64,000 nt of DNA from Calvatia gigantea (taxonomy: Eukaryota; Basidiomycota; Agaricomycetes; Agaricales; Lycoperdaceae): assembly GCA_025093985.1 (NCBI GenBank), contig JACAAK010000001.1, forward strand, positions 2,294,001 to 2,358,000, given 5' to 3'. The notes beneath the pieces were generated by a model. It saw only the letters and a list, made by a program, of their open reading frames with translations, was not told where the DNA came from and made no database searches. Position 1 is the first letter of the stretch; each line of letters opens with the position of its first letter. Shown piece after piece: positions 48,840-61,591 of the stretch. The translations under genes were made by a program, and so were the position numbers.

Positions 48840-49240
48840 GCCTCGACGCGAGGGGGTCAAATGAGTCAAGGACGTTAGACGCGTCAGAAAAGTCAATCAA
48901 TTAATGTACGATCACGTGATTACATCATGTCGACCTTAATCTTATTTTTCTCGTCAAATCCTTGGTAACCAGTGCTGAAGCGTTAATGAACGTTTGAACA
49001 TTTGAACCAATGAATTAATGACCGGTGACTAATGCCTGCGCAGTAGGCATTTTCTTCCCCATATTACCACTTTGGTACCCAAAAAGCCTGTTCGTTCTGC
49101 GCTGCAGGGCGAGTTCAGGCCTCTCGAAGGGCGATGTATGTCATAAACGGATTCCGGAAATTCTGATGACAAAAAAAAAAGAACCCATAATACATGCGTA
49201 AATCACCCAAGAAAAATAACCACAGGCGTTCCTAAGCCAC
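48840..49240. other. Gap between PCNA-box-like gene and amidohydrolase copy 2
   Basis: About 400 bases between two minus-strand genes. It contains A-runs near 49170 and AT-rich DNA at 48900-49020. It should be the promoter of the upstream gene and the 3' UTR of copy 2. No coding or repeat signal was recognised. Confidence 0.4.
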
Positions 49241-52200
49241 CTAACTATCGCGGAGCAAGTTAACTAACTCCTGGCTCGGTGAAATAACAGCCACAACCTC
49301 AGCACCGAAATCAAGCAGATCACCACCTCTTGTTGCTACCATATCCACCTCCGCAGAGTCACGCTCGACACCGAGCAGTTTTTCAATATTAACGCTGCCA
49401 ATAGCAAAAACATCTTCCTTGGAAAGCTCGCCGTTAGATTCTATAGCGGCCTAAAGGGAGGTTAACACACGATCTCGATTTAGATCAAGATACTCACCCA
49501 GGCAAGGTCAAATGGCAGGTTCCGAGCAGCCCAGGCTTTCTCGCAACCTATGCCAACGGTGACACCGTGTCTGAGTAGTATGGACAGACTCGTTTCCTTC
49601 GTAATAGGTGGTCCGGGGAGTCTGGGGGAGGGTGGGTCAGGAAAAGGAAATCTTGGTCGTAAGAAATTTACAATACATTCTCCTGCTTTCCCAGCTCTTC
49701 GGTAAAGGTCGCGCCGGAGTCAAGATGACACCGACCCCAGAGTTCGCCAACTCCTTTGCGAGGAAGTGAGACTCGGTGGCGCCAGTGATGGTCAGCCTAA
49801 GACTCCTTCTCATCTTCATTTCCACTTCCGACTTGAGGATGAGAAGTGTCGCGATGATGTCAGCATTATGGGCTTCCACGACGAGGGGAATGGAACCCTG
49901 TGAAAGTGGTTAACTGTGTTCGAGGTAGGCGTACAATGACTCTCGGACCTGCTTGACTTTCTCAAAATAAGCGCCGATAGCACCTGCCGCAGGTCCCAGG
50001 AGGAGGCGCCGAAGAGCTGCTACTTGGGAGCTCACGCTAGGTCGCGAGAAGTGTCCGATAGAGATGTGGAGAGCAGTAATTTCTTGAATCACGGCATTCT
50101 TCTCAAACTTGTTCAGAGCACCCAGAGAGAAGGAGACCCCTAGCCCTCCAGCAAACGCTTTGTGAGCTGGAGCTGTCACGGCCGAAGTCACCTGGAAGAA
50201 GTGAGAATCGCGAACAGATCGAAAAAACCACTGCCCTCACCCCGGAACGGTACGCTAGACTATGTTATGTTAATAACGTCGATTTCGTTGAAGAAATAGG
50301 CCTTACAGAGCGTCACGAGTTCCGAACTGCAATCCATCCGCAGCGTGCACAAGGAGGAAATCACCGCCCAAAACCTTTGGTATGGGTTGTACGAGGGCAT
50401 CAGGCACAAGTCCATCAGTCGTAGACGGCTCAGAAGATATCTCTTCCAACCCCAAGGGTGCTCCATATGAAACAGAACCTGGAGAGATAGAACCCCCTTC
50501 AAGGTCTATCATTGTTACGCCCGGATCCGCCAGTAGCGATTCAACCAAGCATGTATGTTGCAAACCAGAGCAAGAGATAGTGCCGTTCGTGACAACCACG
50601 ACGCCGAATTCTGCGCCATTCGAAGATATGAATTGCTGGTGAACACCGTACTCCCTGGTCCGATAAATGCTCTTCACGTTGGTAAAGACGGTTGCACCCA
50701 GGACTTTCTTGATAGGTTCCAGGGGTGGGAGCCCATCGTACTTGACGGCCGCTGCAGCCTCTTTGTCAAACTTAGGCACTTTAGGTAACTTCTGAAAATT
50801 AGTTGGCTTGTTGACTTTGACTGGGGATCGAAGCTGTGGAACACCGTCCACAAACACTTGGGCAGGCGTGGCGCCCAAAGCGAGTGGATGGCTATCCCAT
50901 ACGACAATATCTGGAAGCGTCAACGAGGTGCTGCTATTTGATATGGTTTCCACTTACCGGCGTCCCAACCTGAATGAACACTTAGTTCGGCAGTAATAAA
51001 GGGTAGAAACGCCCATACCTTCTCGAATGTAACCTAAGCGATGTCCCAAGCCAAGCGCTTCCGCGGCGTTGCTTGTAATTGAAGCAATGGCCAAGTTATA
51101 TGGAAGACCGTAGAAGAATGCTTGCTGTGCTTCGTAACTGAGGTACCGGGAATCCAGGGCCGCTGGATGATCGCTCTAGATTGAAGATATAAAAACAGTT
51201 AAGGACATCGACGAGGCGATTTTACCTTCATCAGGACGGTAATTCCATTCCGGGCAAGGATCTGTGGCGCAAACTCTGAAGAGCGGTAAGCCTCCCGCTT
51301 ATATCGCGCGAACGTCGCAAAAAGGGCAACAGCGGGTGTTTTCCCTGCACACTGTTAACACTGACGCTGGCGAACCGCATAGTGCAACTCACCAAACGTG
51401 CGTTTTATGACGTCTGGGACAAGGTAGGCCTCGCTGGCGTGGTGAAATGCGGCCACAGGAAATTCAAACTCATTGGTGAGCTTCATGCAGGTTCAGCGGT
51501 ACTGTAGCGGGGACGGCAGGGAACTACTCACACGAACAAAGTCATCGAGATCAAGGGCCTCGTAACAATGTGTGTTAACCTGAAATAAGTAAATTCTCTG
51601 GACTTGTTAGGGTAGTCAGGTTATTCACCTTGACGCGGCCTCTGAGAACATCAACAAGTGCTTCCCATTGTAATTCTTCAGGGAAACTAGAATCGCTGAG
51701 GTCCCAATCGCCATCAAGCACGTTTCTGCAGAATTTGTCTTGCTCTTCTTTGATTTTGCGAGCTTTTGCGTATCTATCTGACATTCAGTAATGACGCACC
51801 ACGAACACACCACAGCCTACTCACGCTTCGCGAAAAGCCCAAATAGTGTCCATACGTGTCCCTTGGTATGATCTGCCTTCAAATGCAGCCTGTTACCTAC
51901 TATTTATGATACTGAAAACGCCAATAACGTACTTGGGTTTTCGCCTGCATATGACCGAATGATGGTTAATGAAGATCCTCAATTCGTAAGGATACATACC
52001 GCATGCATGTCTTTGGGGTTGAGCGCAAGGAAGAGCCACAAATTCCAAGACAACTCACTTCATGTGACGCCAGCGGAAGGGCAGATTGGGATCAGGGAAG
52101 GTATCATTAATATGGTATGGAGGTTCGATCAGCATCGAGGAAGGTGACTTTTCGGAGGTTTCTCGCAGCTTGATCACAAAAGCTTGCCCACCTGAGCAAA

Positions 52201-52898
52201 ATCTGAGTGGCTCGTTCCCCATATAAACTTTGACAACTACCTATGGCATCGGCGGAGCCGGGAAGAACGAGTGAAGCCGTGACGCCGCCTGCCAATGACA
52301 ACGGATATGTCTCGTCATGAGTATTGAGCCCATCTAAGCTCCTGAGCCAAGGTTGTACAATGCCATTTAATGAGTTTCCATCGGAGGATCCTTTCAGGTT
52401 TGGTAGTGGGAAATTCCCTATGTGCGAGTGGATATCAACTAACCCAGGTGTAATCCACGCGCCCTTCGCATCGAAGACTCGCAGATCGCTCCCGAAAGTT
52501 GTCAAGTTCAACCAGCCCAGCCTCCCGACGCTCTTGATAATCCCCTTTTCCATCAGGATATCCCCATAGATGATTTGGGTCCCGTTCTCTCTCCCAGTCC
52601 ATATTCTGCCTCCCTTGATGAGGACTGGTCTCGTGCCGGGCTCATAACGATCCGAGCGAGAACGCTTCCAAAAGTCCGACGGTGGTCCGGGCTCCCGCTG
52701 CAACGAGAGACATTTGGCTATAGTAGCCTGAATGTGCGGAGGTGCTTGTGAGATATCCTTCCCAACCAGTGGTTGTTGCCAGAGCCCGCGATGAAGGAGT
52801 GGGTATGCGCAGGCCAGAAACGCCAAAACCCATAGGAAGCGGTTGGAAAACATAGAGGTTAGAGATAGAAGATGGCGTGGATTTCTGCGTGCTTTCAT
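49241..52898 (-). CDS. Membrane-anchored amidohydrolase-superfamily protein (CE9-like), copy 2
   Basis: Same architecture as copy 1. The start region MKARRNPRHLLSLTSMFSNR leads into a hydrophobic anchor, FLWVLAFLACAYPLL (an alternative Met lies at 52853). Then come SLQREPGPPSDFWKRSRSDR, RPVLIKGGRIWTGRENGTQI and LVDIHSHIGNFPLPNLKGSS with the HxH metal site. VNTHCYEALDLDDFVR and a SDHPAALDSRYLS active-site block follow, with IVVWDSHPLALGATPAQVFV and TVGIGCEKAWAARNLPF-type sequence near the end. It stops at 49241 after QELVNLLRDS. The two copies align over their whole length but have clearly diverged, so the duplication is old. The substrate is unknown. It is divergent from SSL1 by about 175 bases. 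Confidence 0.82.
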
Positions 52899-53071
52899 GA
52901 GGAAATAGATGAAAGCAGCACCGTCGCAACGTTGCCCACAACTGACGAGCGCATCATGCTTTCTGTCCCGTCCGGACCGATCAAGTTGACGCAGATTTGA
53001 TAATCCTGACTAGTTTGCACCCACCACCCTCCTCCCTCATACTGAAAATCGGGCAGAAGTTTTTCAAAGGC

Positions 53072-54753
53072 ATGCCTCCTAGAAGAGACGGAATGGTCAT
53101 CGCTGCAGCAGACTCAGATTCAGATATTTCGCTTCCGGATGACGATTATGTTGACAGTCGGGAAAAGGGCAAAGGAAAGGCCAAGGCCAAGGCAGATAAG
53201 AAGAAATCAGACAAGGGCAAAGGAAAAGCGAAAGATTCTGTGAGGCCTGTTACTCCTTCTTGCTAGCATCGACTCAAACCCCCTTAGCAAGCATACACTT
53301 GGGAAGCATCTTATACGCGTTCATGGGAAACAGTGCAAGAGGATGAGGCTGGTAGTTTGCAAACATCTGTAGAGGAATTAATGGCCAGGGGCCGTCGGAA
53401 AAGGTTATTGTACCACTCAGAAATCGAATTTTCCTCGACTAAGAGGTTAATTTACTGCATAGGCTTCTCGCACCAGCCGCAGCCATTCGTCGAACTATCA
53501 TCCGCCATGTTATCTTGCTACTAGATTTATCCTCCGCTATGATGGACCGCGACATGCGACCCACACGCTTTGACTTGACGCTGCAATACGCTCGCGAATT
53601 TATTCTAGAATGGTTTGACCAGAATCCTCTTGGGCAGATTGGGATTGTAGGGATGCGGGGAGGTTTAGGAGAGCGCGTTGGAGACCTTTCAGGTGTGGTA
53701 TCATTCGAGTTATGACCAGACCGCCGCTCATTTTGCGTTCAGGTAACCCTCAAGAGGTACTTGGTTACATCAAGGAGCGCCATAAACTCGAACCTACCGG
53801 GGAACCAAGTTTACAGAATGCTATCGAGATGGCGAGGGCGAGCATGAGGTAAGCATTTGACCAGGACATGATACCGATTCGTTTTCAACCCATCCTCAGT
53901 CATCTACCAACGCACTCTTCACGTGAAATCATCATCATCTTTGGGTCCTTGACTACATGTGATCCTGGCAACATCCATGAGACCCTCGAAATCTGTGTCA
54001 GAAATAAAATTCGTATATCCGTTGTCGCGCTTGCTGCGGAAATGAAGATTTGTCGTGAATTGTGCGACAAAACGGGCGGTATGAACCCCTGCCGTTCTGC
54101 GACCGTATCTCGACGACTCACTGCATATCCCCAAGGGTAGGTCAATTCGGTGTGGCCATGAATGAAGGGCACTTCAAAGACCTTCTCTTCGAACTTGTCC
54201 CACCACCTGCTCAGAAGGCGCTGGCCCGCGCAACAGGCGCGGCTGCCACAAATCCCTCTGCTGATCTTATGATGATGGGATTTCCTACACGGTTGCCTGA
54301 TGCATCCGCACCCACTCTGTGCGTTTGTCATGCCGAGTTGAAAAGTCAGGGCTTCTTGTGCCCTCGGTGCCTTGCAAAAGTCTGTGACGTGCCAACGGAT
54401 TGCGACGTGTGCGGACTCATGATTGTAAGTTCACCTCACTTGGCTCGAAGCTACCACCACCTGTTCCCTGTGAAACCCTATGACGCCGTGTACGTTCAAG
54501 CCGTGGCCCATACGACCTGTTTACGAGCCTGATGTTTTTTTTTTCAAGACCGAGCTCGGAGAACCTCCATCATCCCTCCGACACCTGTCACGGCTGTGCA
54601 AAACCCTTTCCGACCACCACGTCAACCACTGCTACTGAGGAAATGAGCCCAGTCGGTCGTTACAGGTGCCCAGATTGCCAATACGATTTCTGTTCCGATT
54701 GCGATGTATTTGTGCATGAAGTGATACATTGCTGTCCGGGCTGCGGCAAGTAA
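53072..54753 (+). CDS. SSL1: TFIIH core subunit SSL1 (p44/GTF2H2)
   Basis: Ssl1/p44 is a TFIIH core subunit that stimulates the XPD/Rad3 helicase in transcription initiation and nucleotide excision repair. A Lys/Asp-rich N-terminus ([20 protein letters not shown]) precedes the von Willebrand A fold: [60 protein letters not shown] and [20 protein letters not shown]. Next come [12 protein letters not shown] and two cysteine clusters: [20 protein letters not shown] with [20 protein letters not shown], and the C-terminal C4 RING-like CHGCAKPF...[17 protein letters not shown], ending HCCPGCGK. Several introns, one with a long T-run near 54535. All signature blocks are present. Confidence 0.94.
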
Positions 54754-56436
54754 TGTTCGCGTATCCTGGCGGCGAAACAGCTGGGACGCTCGAGAGCCAC
54801 AGCTGGCAAGTATTCAGGGGCTTAGTGGGGCTATTTCGGTATTACATTGTCTACGTGCTTAGTAGATTGGGCGGGATGCATATTTTGCCATTACAAGCTC
54901 AGCTCCCGCACAGTCCGGAAGTTGGCTCCGGTAATTATAGCATAGGGATGGCGCCTTTGCCGTACAACGCTTGCTCCTCATGCCCCAACCGAGTCAAAGA
55001 TGAATGAACCCTATAAAGTGTCCTGCATGAAAGAAATCTTTCTGTCTCCCTCCCCACAACGATACTTCAATGTTCAAACGTTCAAGCATGGCACCTACGT
55101 CAATATCCGCATCCCTTTTTCTGAACAATGACTTGTTCTTCACTCCAAACGGGCTCACAGGACTAGGTGGAGATGAACTGATTGAACAGTCAGTGACACA
55201 TTCTAATCCCATTCAACCCATTGACACTTCAACAATTCAGGTCTCCACCTCTACATGCCTTGGTGTTCGATTTTTGGAGCATCCCCTTGGTCATATGTAT
55301 TGTCATTTGTATATTTCCTCCCCTAAATCGGACGGTAAACCGGCGCTGATCAGGACACAGATACACTCCTGTGCTTGTTCGGTCTATGCTTAGAGATCCG
55401 GCGGCGTGATGACTTGGCACACTCACAAAACCATGGGGATGCGGCCGACCTCGTACGCCTAATTCGTAGACGGTGGTGCCATCAAAGAGGCAGGCCCGAA
55501 CCTCACCAGGAGGCACGGCTCCCCCGTATTTTGATTCAGGACCTGGATACCCATTCTAATATAAGGAAGCCAAAGTAGTCTCTATGACAGGCCCGGAGGC
55601 ACAAACGAGATAACTTAATCCACAGCGAAAGAGCTCAATACATAACTCACCAGGCGACATTAATTTATTGGACGGTTGGCTGCTCGTCCATAAATGCATT
55701 GGCTGATTTCTTGATATATAGCAATCTGGGCTAACTTCAAACCTTAAATCCGAGCACTCGAGTCCATCATATGGCCTGAGAATCTCCCGAGCGCATTTCG
55801 CTGGGTATTGGCCGCTAAAACAGAAGACCCAAGGCCGGCGAGTCCCTCCTAAGTTGAGAAACATAGAGTATTATAAAAGGATGCCTGAGGTTCGGAAGAC
55901 GCTTTCTGTAATGCCGCCAAGGTGGACTGGGAAACCAACTAATTTTCGTCGAGACGCAACAGAATTTCGGAATGGTGTGTCGACGCTAAGGCCGTCGGGA
56001 CCACCAGTAGCAACGGCCATTGGACAAGTACAGGTATCCAAGGCGAAAGAGAAGTTACTGAAACACAGGATACCGGAGGTAATATGAAACAGGTTCGACA
56101 GAATTGGGTCGGGGCACACCATAAAGGACCTAGACAGACGGACAAACTGCCAACCAGAGATGGAGAGGGCAAGAGGCCATAATGCTCATGTACAAAGGTT
56201 GTGTGTATGTGGTGGTGATAAATGAGGGGGGTTGCCTCGCAGAAGCTGGGGGTGTCACGAGAACAATGTCATAATTAGATAACCCTGTTTCGTGACACCA
56301 TCAGTTGCTTGAATTTGTGCGTCACGACGCTGGCTGCGGTCTGCTCGAGCAGTGCGCTCCATCCTATTTTAAAACATATCTTCCAGTTGCACCACACCAC
56401 CCTTTCTCTCTCATCTTGATCTCGATTGACTCTTGA
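54754..56436. other. 1.7-kb interval with no assignable gene
   Basis: Several modest open frames overlap here. On minus are 55229-55516 (with STGVYLCPDQRRFTVRFRGG), 55556-55864 and 55871-56172 (with a hydrophobic, Cys-containing N-terminus). On plus, a start at 55088 reads MAPTSISASLFLNNDLFF. They could be exons of one small minus-strand gene, but no family or clean splice path was found. The last part is presumably the promoter of the NIPA-type gene. Confidence 0.35.
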
Positions 56437-58374
56437 ATGGACAATTCAACAGCAGTCTCAAATTCTTCAGATGATGCGTCCGTCACAGCAAGTGCAGGAA
56501 GCCCAGTCGTTGCCTTCATCATCGGCCTTGCTATTATCTTGCTGGCATCCATTTTGAATGCTGCGGGACTTAACTTGACGAAACTTGACCACGTTCGTGT
56601 GCTTTGCTTATTTCTATGAATTCGTTGGTGAACCTTATTCCAGGTGCGGACAAGTGCGATACCCAAGGCTGCCCGTCGGAAAGACTGGTTACGACCCCTA
56701 TGGCTGCTAGGAATGATGCTATACATGTGCGTCCAATATAACCCTTTTCTACATGTGTAACCTACTGACCTGTAAGTCAGACTCTCACAATTAATCGGTA
56801 GTACACTTGCGTTGCAGTACATGCGAGCAGGTTTGCATTAACCTCAGGCTTGCTTTTGGGATGCTCACAACCTTTCTGGCACGACAGAATACGTCGCACC
56901 GCTTGGCTCCAGTTCACTCATCTTCAATTTCCTCTTTGCTCGCTTTCTTGTCGGCACACCAGTGACCAGCAATGATATTTACGTAAGCTCAGCTGCTCAC
57001 TGGCCATTGTCCCTCTGACGTCTGGTTCTGATCATTTGTTTAGGGGACCATCGTTGTCATCTTAGGTGTTGTTGGTATCGTCGCTTTCGGATCTATCAAC
57101 AGTGGCTTGGCTTCGGAGACCGATGTCGCCCATTTGACTGCCCAGTGGCGACGAGGTGGCTGGCTTGGTTATTTCTTTGTGATGTCGTTTGCCCTGATTC
57201 TCCTACTCATCTTCACAAGTTCCCTTGACGTTATACTCACCTCTCGCTCCGACATACAAGCCTTACCGCTCCCCGGTACCAATTGCTCCCGTCGAAAAAG
57301 TTCGTGCGTGGGAGGTTGGCTTGGGAAATTGGGAAAAGTGGGCCAGGTTATGTTGTGGCTGAGGGAAACATGGATCAACCTAATGGGAAAAATTACCGAG
57401 CTGTTGGAAGTATGGAGTGTCCCGAAGGACGACAAACAAGTCGCATGGACGTTGGGTATCGGCTGGGCTTGTTGCGGCGGAGGACTTGCAGGGGGCTGCT
57501 TAGTATTCGCGAAGGCCATGCACGTTTCTCTGGTCCTCCTATTGAGCCTCGCTGACATTTAATCAACGCAGTATAAAACTCCTTTCTGCGTCGCTTTCCC
57601 ACCAAAATTCTGGGAATCAACTAGGACATGTTGCCCCAATCTTCACGATCATCCTGCTATCAACAACAGCAGTTCTGCAAATTATATGCCTGAACCGTGG
57701 CCTGAAGGTTTACGACTCGACACTGGTCGTACCCGTGTTTTATGGCGTATATACTGCAACAGGGTATGTCGCCACAAATTTGTCAATTCCTTTGGTGCTT
57801 AATCCTGTTTGTTAATTCAAGATTCTTAAACTCCCTCGTGAGTTGATGCGCCATAGTCGCGGGGCAAAGGTTTCGCTGACTGTTCCTCTTGCAGATTTTC
57901 AATAATGATGTCGATGCCTATCAATCGTGGACCCTTTTCCTTATTTTCGCCTCCATCCTCGTCCTAATATCCGGGGTGGTCCTGTTGACGCATAAAAAAC
58001 CGGAACCCGTCGTTAATAAGATTCGATCGTCGACAGTACCCAGACGCCAAACCAAAGCTAATTCGAGTAAGGCGAAGCTAGACGACGTTGCAGAAGGCGG
58101 AGAGGAAGAACGGGACGGAGAAGATCAGGCGCTCTGGGCTTTAGGTGACGTCAGCGACGACGAAAGGCAAGACGAGGACGAGGATGCCGACCATCATCAA
58201 CATCCGCTATATCAACAAGAAGGATCGCGGCAGCGAGCTAGAGCCGTACCACAAGATGAACGGAAAACCTGTAAAGACGGGATTGATGAAGAAGAGGGGC
58301 TGATGAATTCCGGACGACGATCAACGGATTCGTTGAAGGATGACCATGCTATAGAGGTGGCGCCGCTACGGTAG
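56437..58374 (+). CDS. NIPA-type magnesium transporter (DUF803)
   Basis: NIPA proteins are multi-pass membrane proteins of the drug/metabolite transporter clan linked to Mg2+ uptake. Exon 1 (MDNSTAVSNSSDDASVTASA) leads into VVAFIIGLAIILLASILNAA. After introns come AIPKAARRKDWLRPLWLLG, STLALQYMRAEYVAPLGSSS and LIFNFLFARFLVGTPVTSND, then GTIVVILGVVGIVAFGSINS, the strongest family match. The second half has LLSTTAVLQIICLNRGLKVY, VVPVFYGVYTATGF and LFLIFASILVLISGVVLLTH, giving about nine helices. The C-terminal 120 residues are highly acidic and His-rich (DEDEDADHHQHPLYQQ). Between the halves is a variable cytosolic loop. Metal specificity is inferred from the family. Confidence 0.88.
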
Positions 58375-58686
58375 TTAGCCTTACCAACTTAGACATCACG
58401 ATTTTTTTAAAAACTACGCATCCCCTGACATCATGACCGATCATGCCTTTCACGCCGGACCACTTTTCTACATTCCTGATACAGCTCTGATAGCAATATA
58501 CTATCTTGGACTACGTAGAATCTAATCGCCTAATACTATGTCCTGCGCATATAGTCCAAACATTCCGCCCCCCAGCTACTCAACCTCTCGTTTACGGAAT
58601 GCCAAAGAAATTTTGTCAGGTCTGGCATCATTTTGGAGATGGGCTTAGTTGCGAATATCTATGGTGCTTGGCGAATCGACGACCAC
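58375..58686. other. Gap between convergent transporter and P450 genes
   Basis: 312 bases between 3' ends of convergent genes, with a T-run at about 58402. No coding or repeat signal was recognised. Confidence 0.4.
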
Positions 58687-61035
58687 TCACGCTGCAGTCA
58701 CCATTAGTTTCAATTTGATAATTCGAGCTCTCCTTTGCTCGGGTGCTTCCATAGAGGAAATTGGGTCGTCCCCAATTTCAATACGATACCGGAGAACGAG
58801 CATGGTCACAATTGCGACCATTTCCGTCTCGGCGAACCTTCGTTGAATTTTAGACCCAGATTGAATTATAGCCTATGAGGACGGTTCACCTGCGACCGAG
58901 ACATCCACGCGGACCCGTGCTAAATGGTACAAACGCGTCTCGGGACCAGTCTTTCATAAATCGCTGGGGTTGGAACATGTACGGATCCTCCCAATACGAT
59001 GCTTGAAAGCCCAGTCTCAACCCCATTGGCCTAAGAAATTGTGAACAAGAAACTCACGATTATAGTGTAGAGCAGTAAAATTCAGAACGAGGTTCGTTCC
59101 CTCTACGACTGGGACCGCGAGTGTCTCGCCATTGGGTCCTTGAACTGGAATTGTAGCGTCTTTCGAACAGTTTTTCGGTATGCCGGGTATCTGCGTTAAG
59201 TTATGTGTACTTTAATTCACGACACTAGGAAATAATTCCTACTGACGATTGAATATAGACGCATGCTTTCATAGATGACCCTATAAGGGGCGCGACACAG
59301 CCAGCCATTCAGTGTGGGACATAGGCTAGATTTTCAGGACTCACGCAAGTGTACACCTTAACGAGGACATATCTTCATAAGTCTGAAAAGGCATCGGCCT
59401 AAATTTTTGTCAATAGATATCGGTCTAGGCATACCGGGATGCCACCATCCGGAATGACACTCTTAATATGGTGATATAATCGTTCTTGCTCCTCGGGGTA
59501 TATTGCAAGCAATGCCAAAACACAAGTCAACGTGTGCCCCGTGGTCTGTGACATAAGTATGGCTCAACCAATTTAGCTATCCTTTTGACTTACATCTTGT
59601 GCAGCGACCAAAAGGAAGAAAAGATTTCCTGTATCCATGATCAGCCGAGAGCCCGGAAGCAACCTAGAAACGGACCCAGTATTTCCCCATCTGACAATGA
59701 CTCGGTTGAATCGCCAAGTTGCTCTGCACGGAGCAGGTTACTCAACAAGTCATGCCTATCCTCAAGATCGAGGTGTCGCCGCTCTTGAATCATTTCGGAC
59801 ATATATAGCTAGCGATGATCAATACTATACCATTTTAACAACATTAAGCGGGAGAAATACCTGAACTTCATCTGACGCGAGTTTGATCTGCCTCAACTTG
59901 CTGGTCAAGTTCATGACCCAGCTGGGCAGGATGGCCTTGAGGACCATACCGGATACAAACACACGAAGGGCTTGTTGGAAGGTCATACGGTGGTCTCCTT
60001 GAACGGCCGATTCCTTCCAAGTTGTATGAGCCCCGAAACCTAAAGCCGATATTGAGAACAGATGGCTTTCATCAGCTAAGCAGATTATTACCTGCAGTCA
60101 TAACCACCATCAGAGTCATCTGCAATATAGGGGTTCGACGAAAGAAGCATGACTAGATCTAACCACACCCACCGGGAAGGTTACGTCCTTGCTATCTCCA
60201 ATTGTTACAACAGGGTCGTTCCCCCATTTTTCCTCCTGTAGTTCTTGCATCAATCGTATTGTCTCTTTCCAAACCAAACGGTTATTGCGCTATTCGGTTG
60301 TAAGCTGCTCAATCTCCTCAAACAGAAAACGATACCAACCTCGTTGAAGGAAGGTCCTATGATTTTTCGATATTTCTTCCACTGTGCACCCTCGGAGACG
60401 AGGAGATTAGGACCAAAGAATAGAAAGTGTTCATAAAACTCCATGGGTTTCGGGAACAGTCCATCCCGCGCTGCGTGTGCCACCTCCTGCAAAGGAAATA
60501 TTCAGATCCCGTCAGTCCCTAATCGCAAAGCACATGTATATTCAGCCGACTTTGATCACATTGGCATCGGCGATGAACATGTTGTTGTCGATTTTGGGAA
60601 TTAGGGAAATCTGAATGCGCATTTCGGCCTCTAGAGTGGGTTGAACAAACAGCAATTCCTATGCATGCTCACGTGTGATATAACGTCGATTCCTTTTCCA
60701 TAGGCTGTGTATCCCCGGCCGTGAGACCACAATCTGTCTCGATTCCGCTGTGAAGCACGTGTTGAACTCACTGTCGTATTTATCCTCGGTGGAGCTGTTT
60801 AGACCAAGATTTATGAAAGGTATCCTGCAAGGAAGAAGAACGTTCAGGCTACTCTTGATGCCGATAAGTACGAAGGACGTTGAGTGGTTTCTATGTTGCG
60901 GACGAATGAACAAATCGCGTCAGAAACTGGAGGAAGAACGTACCTTGTCGAGGAAACGACCTTGTAAAGCCTCGGCAGTCGGACGCATATATAAAGAAGG
61001 AGAGTCCCCAATATAGCAGAGAGCACCCAGGCCAT
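58687..61035 (-). CDS. Cytochrome P450 monooxygenase
   Basis: A heme-thiolate monooxygenase anchored in the ER. The start at 61035 gives MAWVLSAILGTLLLYICVRL, a membrane anchor. After several short introns the frame includes IDNNMFIADANVIK, ARDGLFPKPMEFYEHFLFFG, LVSEGAQWKKYRKIIGPSFN and RMTFQQALRVFVSGMVLKA. The I-helix FLLVAAQD-TTGHTLTCVLAL is split by an intron exactly before TT. The K-helix is VIYESMRLYS (ExxR). The heme loop FVPFSTGPRGCLGRR carries the cysteine ligand, and the end is RFAETEMVAIVTMLVLRYRI to TAA. All catalytic motifs are intact, so the gene is likely functional despite more than ten introns. The clan was not determined; the substrate is unknown. Confidence 0.85.
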
Positions 61036-61591
61036 GGTGAGGTGGAAGGTGTGCTAAAAACTCTTGGAAGTAGTTTGGACAGTTCAGGTCCGCAGCCCTG
61101 CAAGAATACTTGAGTCATGAGTGCATGAGTAGTCAGCGGCGGGCGCTCATCGTCGTGATGTGGTCCGCTGGTACTGTCGTCATCAGATGAGCACATCTTC
61201 GTTATTTGCTTAAGCTCCAATGTGCCAAAGGAAGACGCAGGAATTGTGCAGAAGATGATGATGAACTCTGCATTTATACACCGCATAATTGTGCAGAAGA
61301 ATGTGTAAAGTCGTGTAGTCACTTTGTGGCCGCCAGCGTTTCTCGGCCGGGGGCGATGGCACTGAGGACGGATACACCTCGCCCCTAACAACCTTCCATG
61401 TTGTTAGCGTCTTGTGAGAGTATGCTCCAATCGCCCAGCACTGTTGACTATTTCGCAATACAATGAATCCGTTTTTCAAGCCGCGTGCGATCGTGACTGC
61501 TGGCATTTTCCGGGTGATGCATGATAAGTGCTTCGTCATCGTCACCACAGACCAAAATGATGAGCTAGCCAGAGTGTTTTGAAGGAAGGGT
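61036..61591. promoter_or_regulatory. Upstream region shared by P450 and TCP11 genes, with a 14-base direct repeat
   Basis: 556 bases between divergent starts. AATTGTGCAGAAGA occurs at 61242-61255 and again at 61287-61300. No gene was recognised. A role in regulation is only a guess from position. Confidence 0.3.

Noticed and set aside
52100..52150. GGTTCGATCAG considered as a tRNA B-box
   Set aside because: No matching A-box, acceptor stem or cloverleaf around it, and it lies within the amidohydrolase copy 2 coding region.
54525..54545. Long T-run in SSL1 considered as a retroelement tail or gene end
   Set aside because: It is the polypyrimidine tract of an intron, followed by an AG acceptor and continued SSL1 coding sequence.
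60891..61391. 166-residue minus-strand frame between the P450 and TCP11 genes
   Set aside because: It overlaps the P450 first exons in another frame and has no protein-like motif; judged a chance frame.
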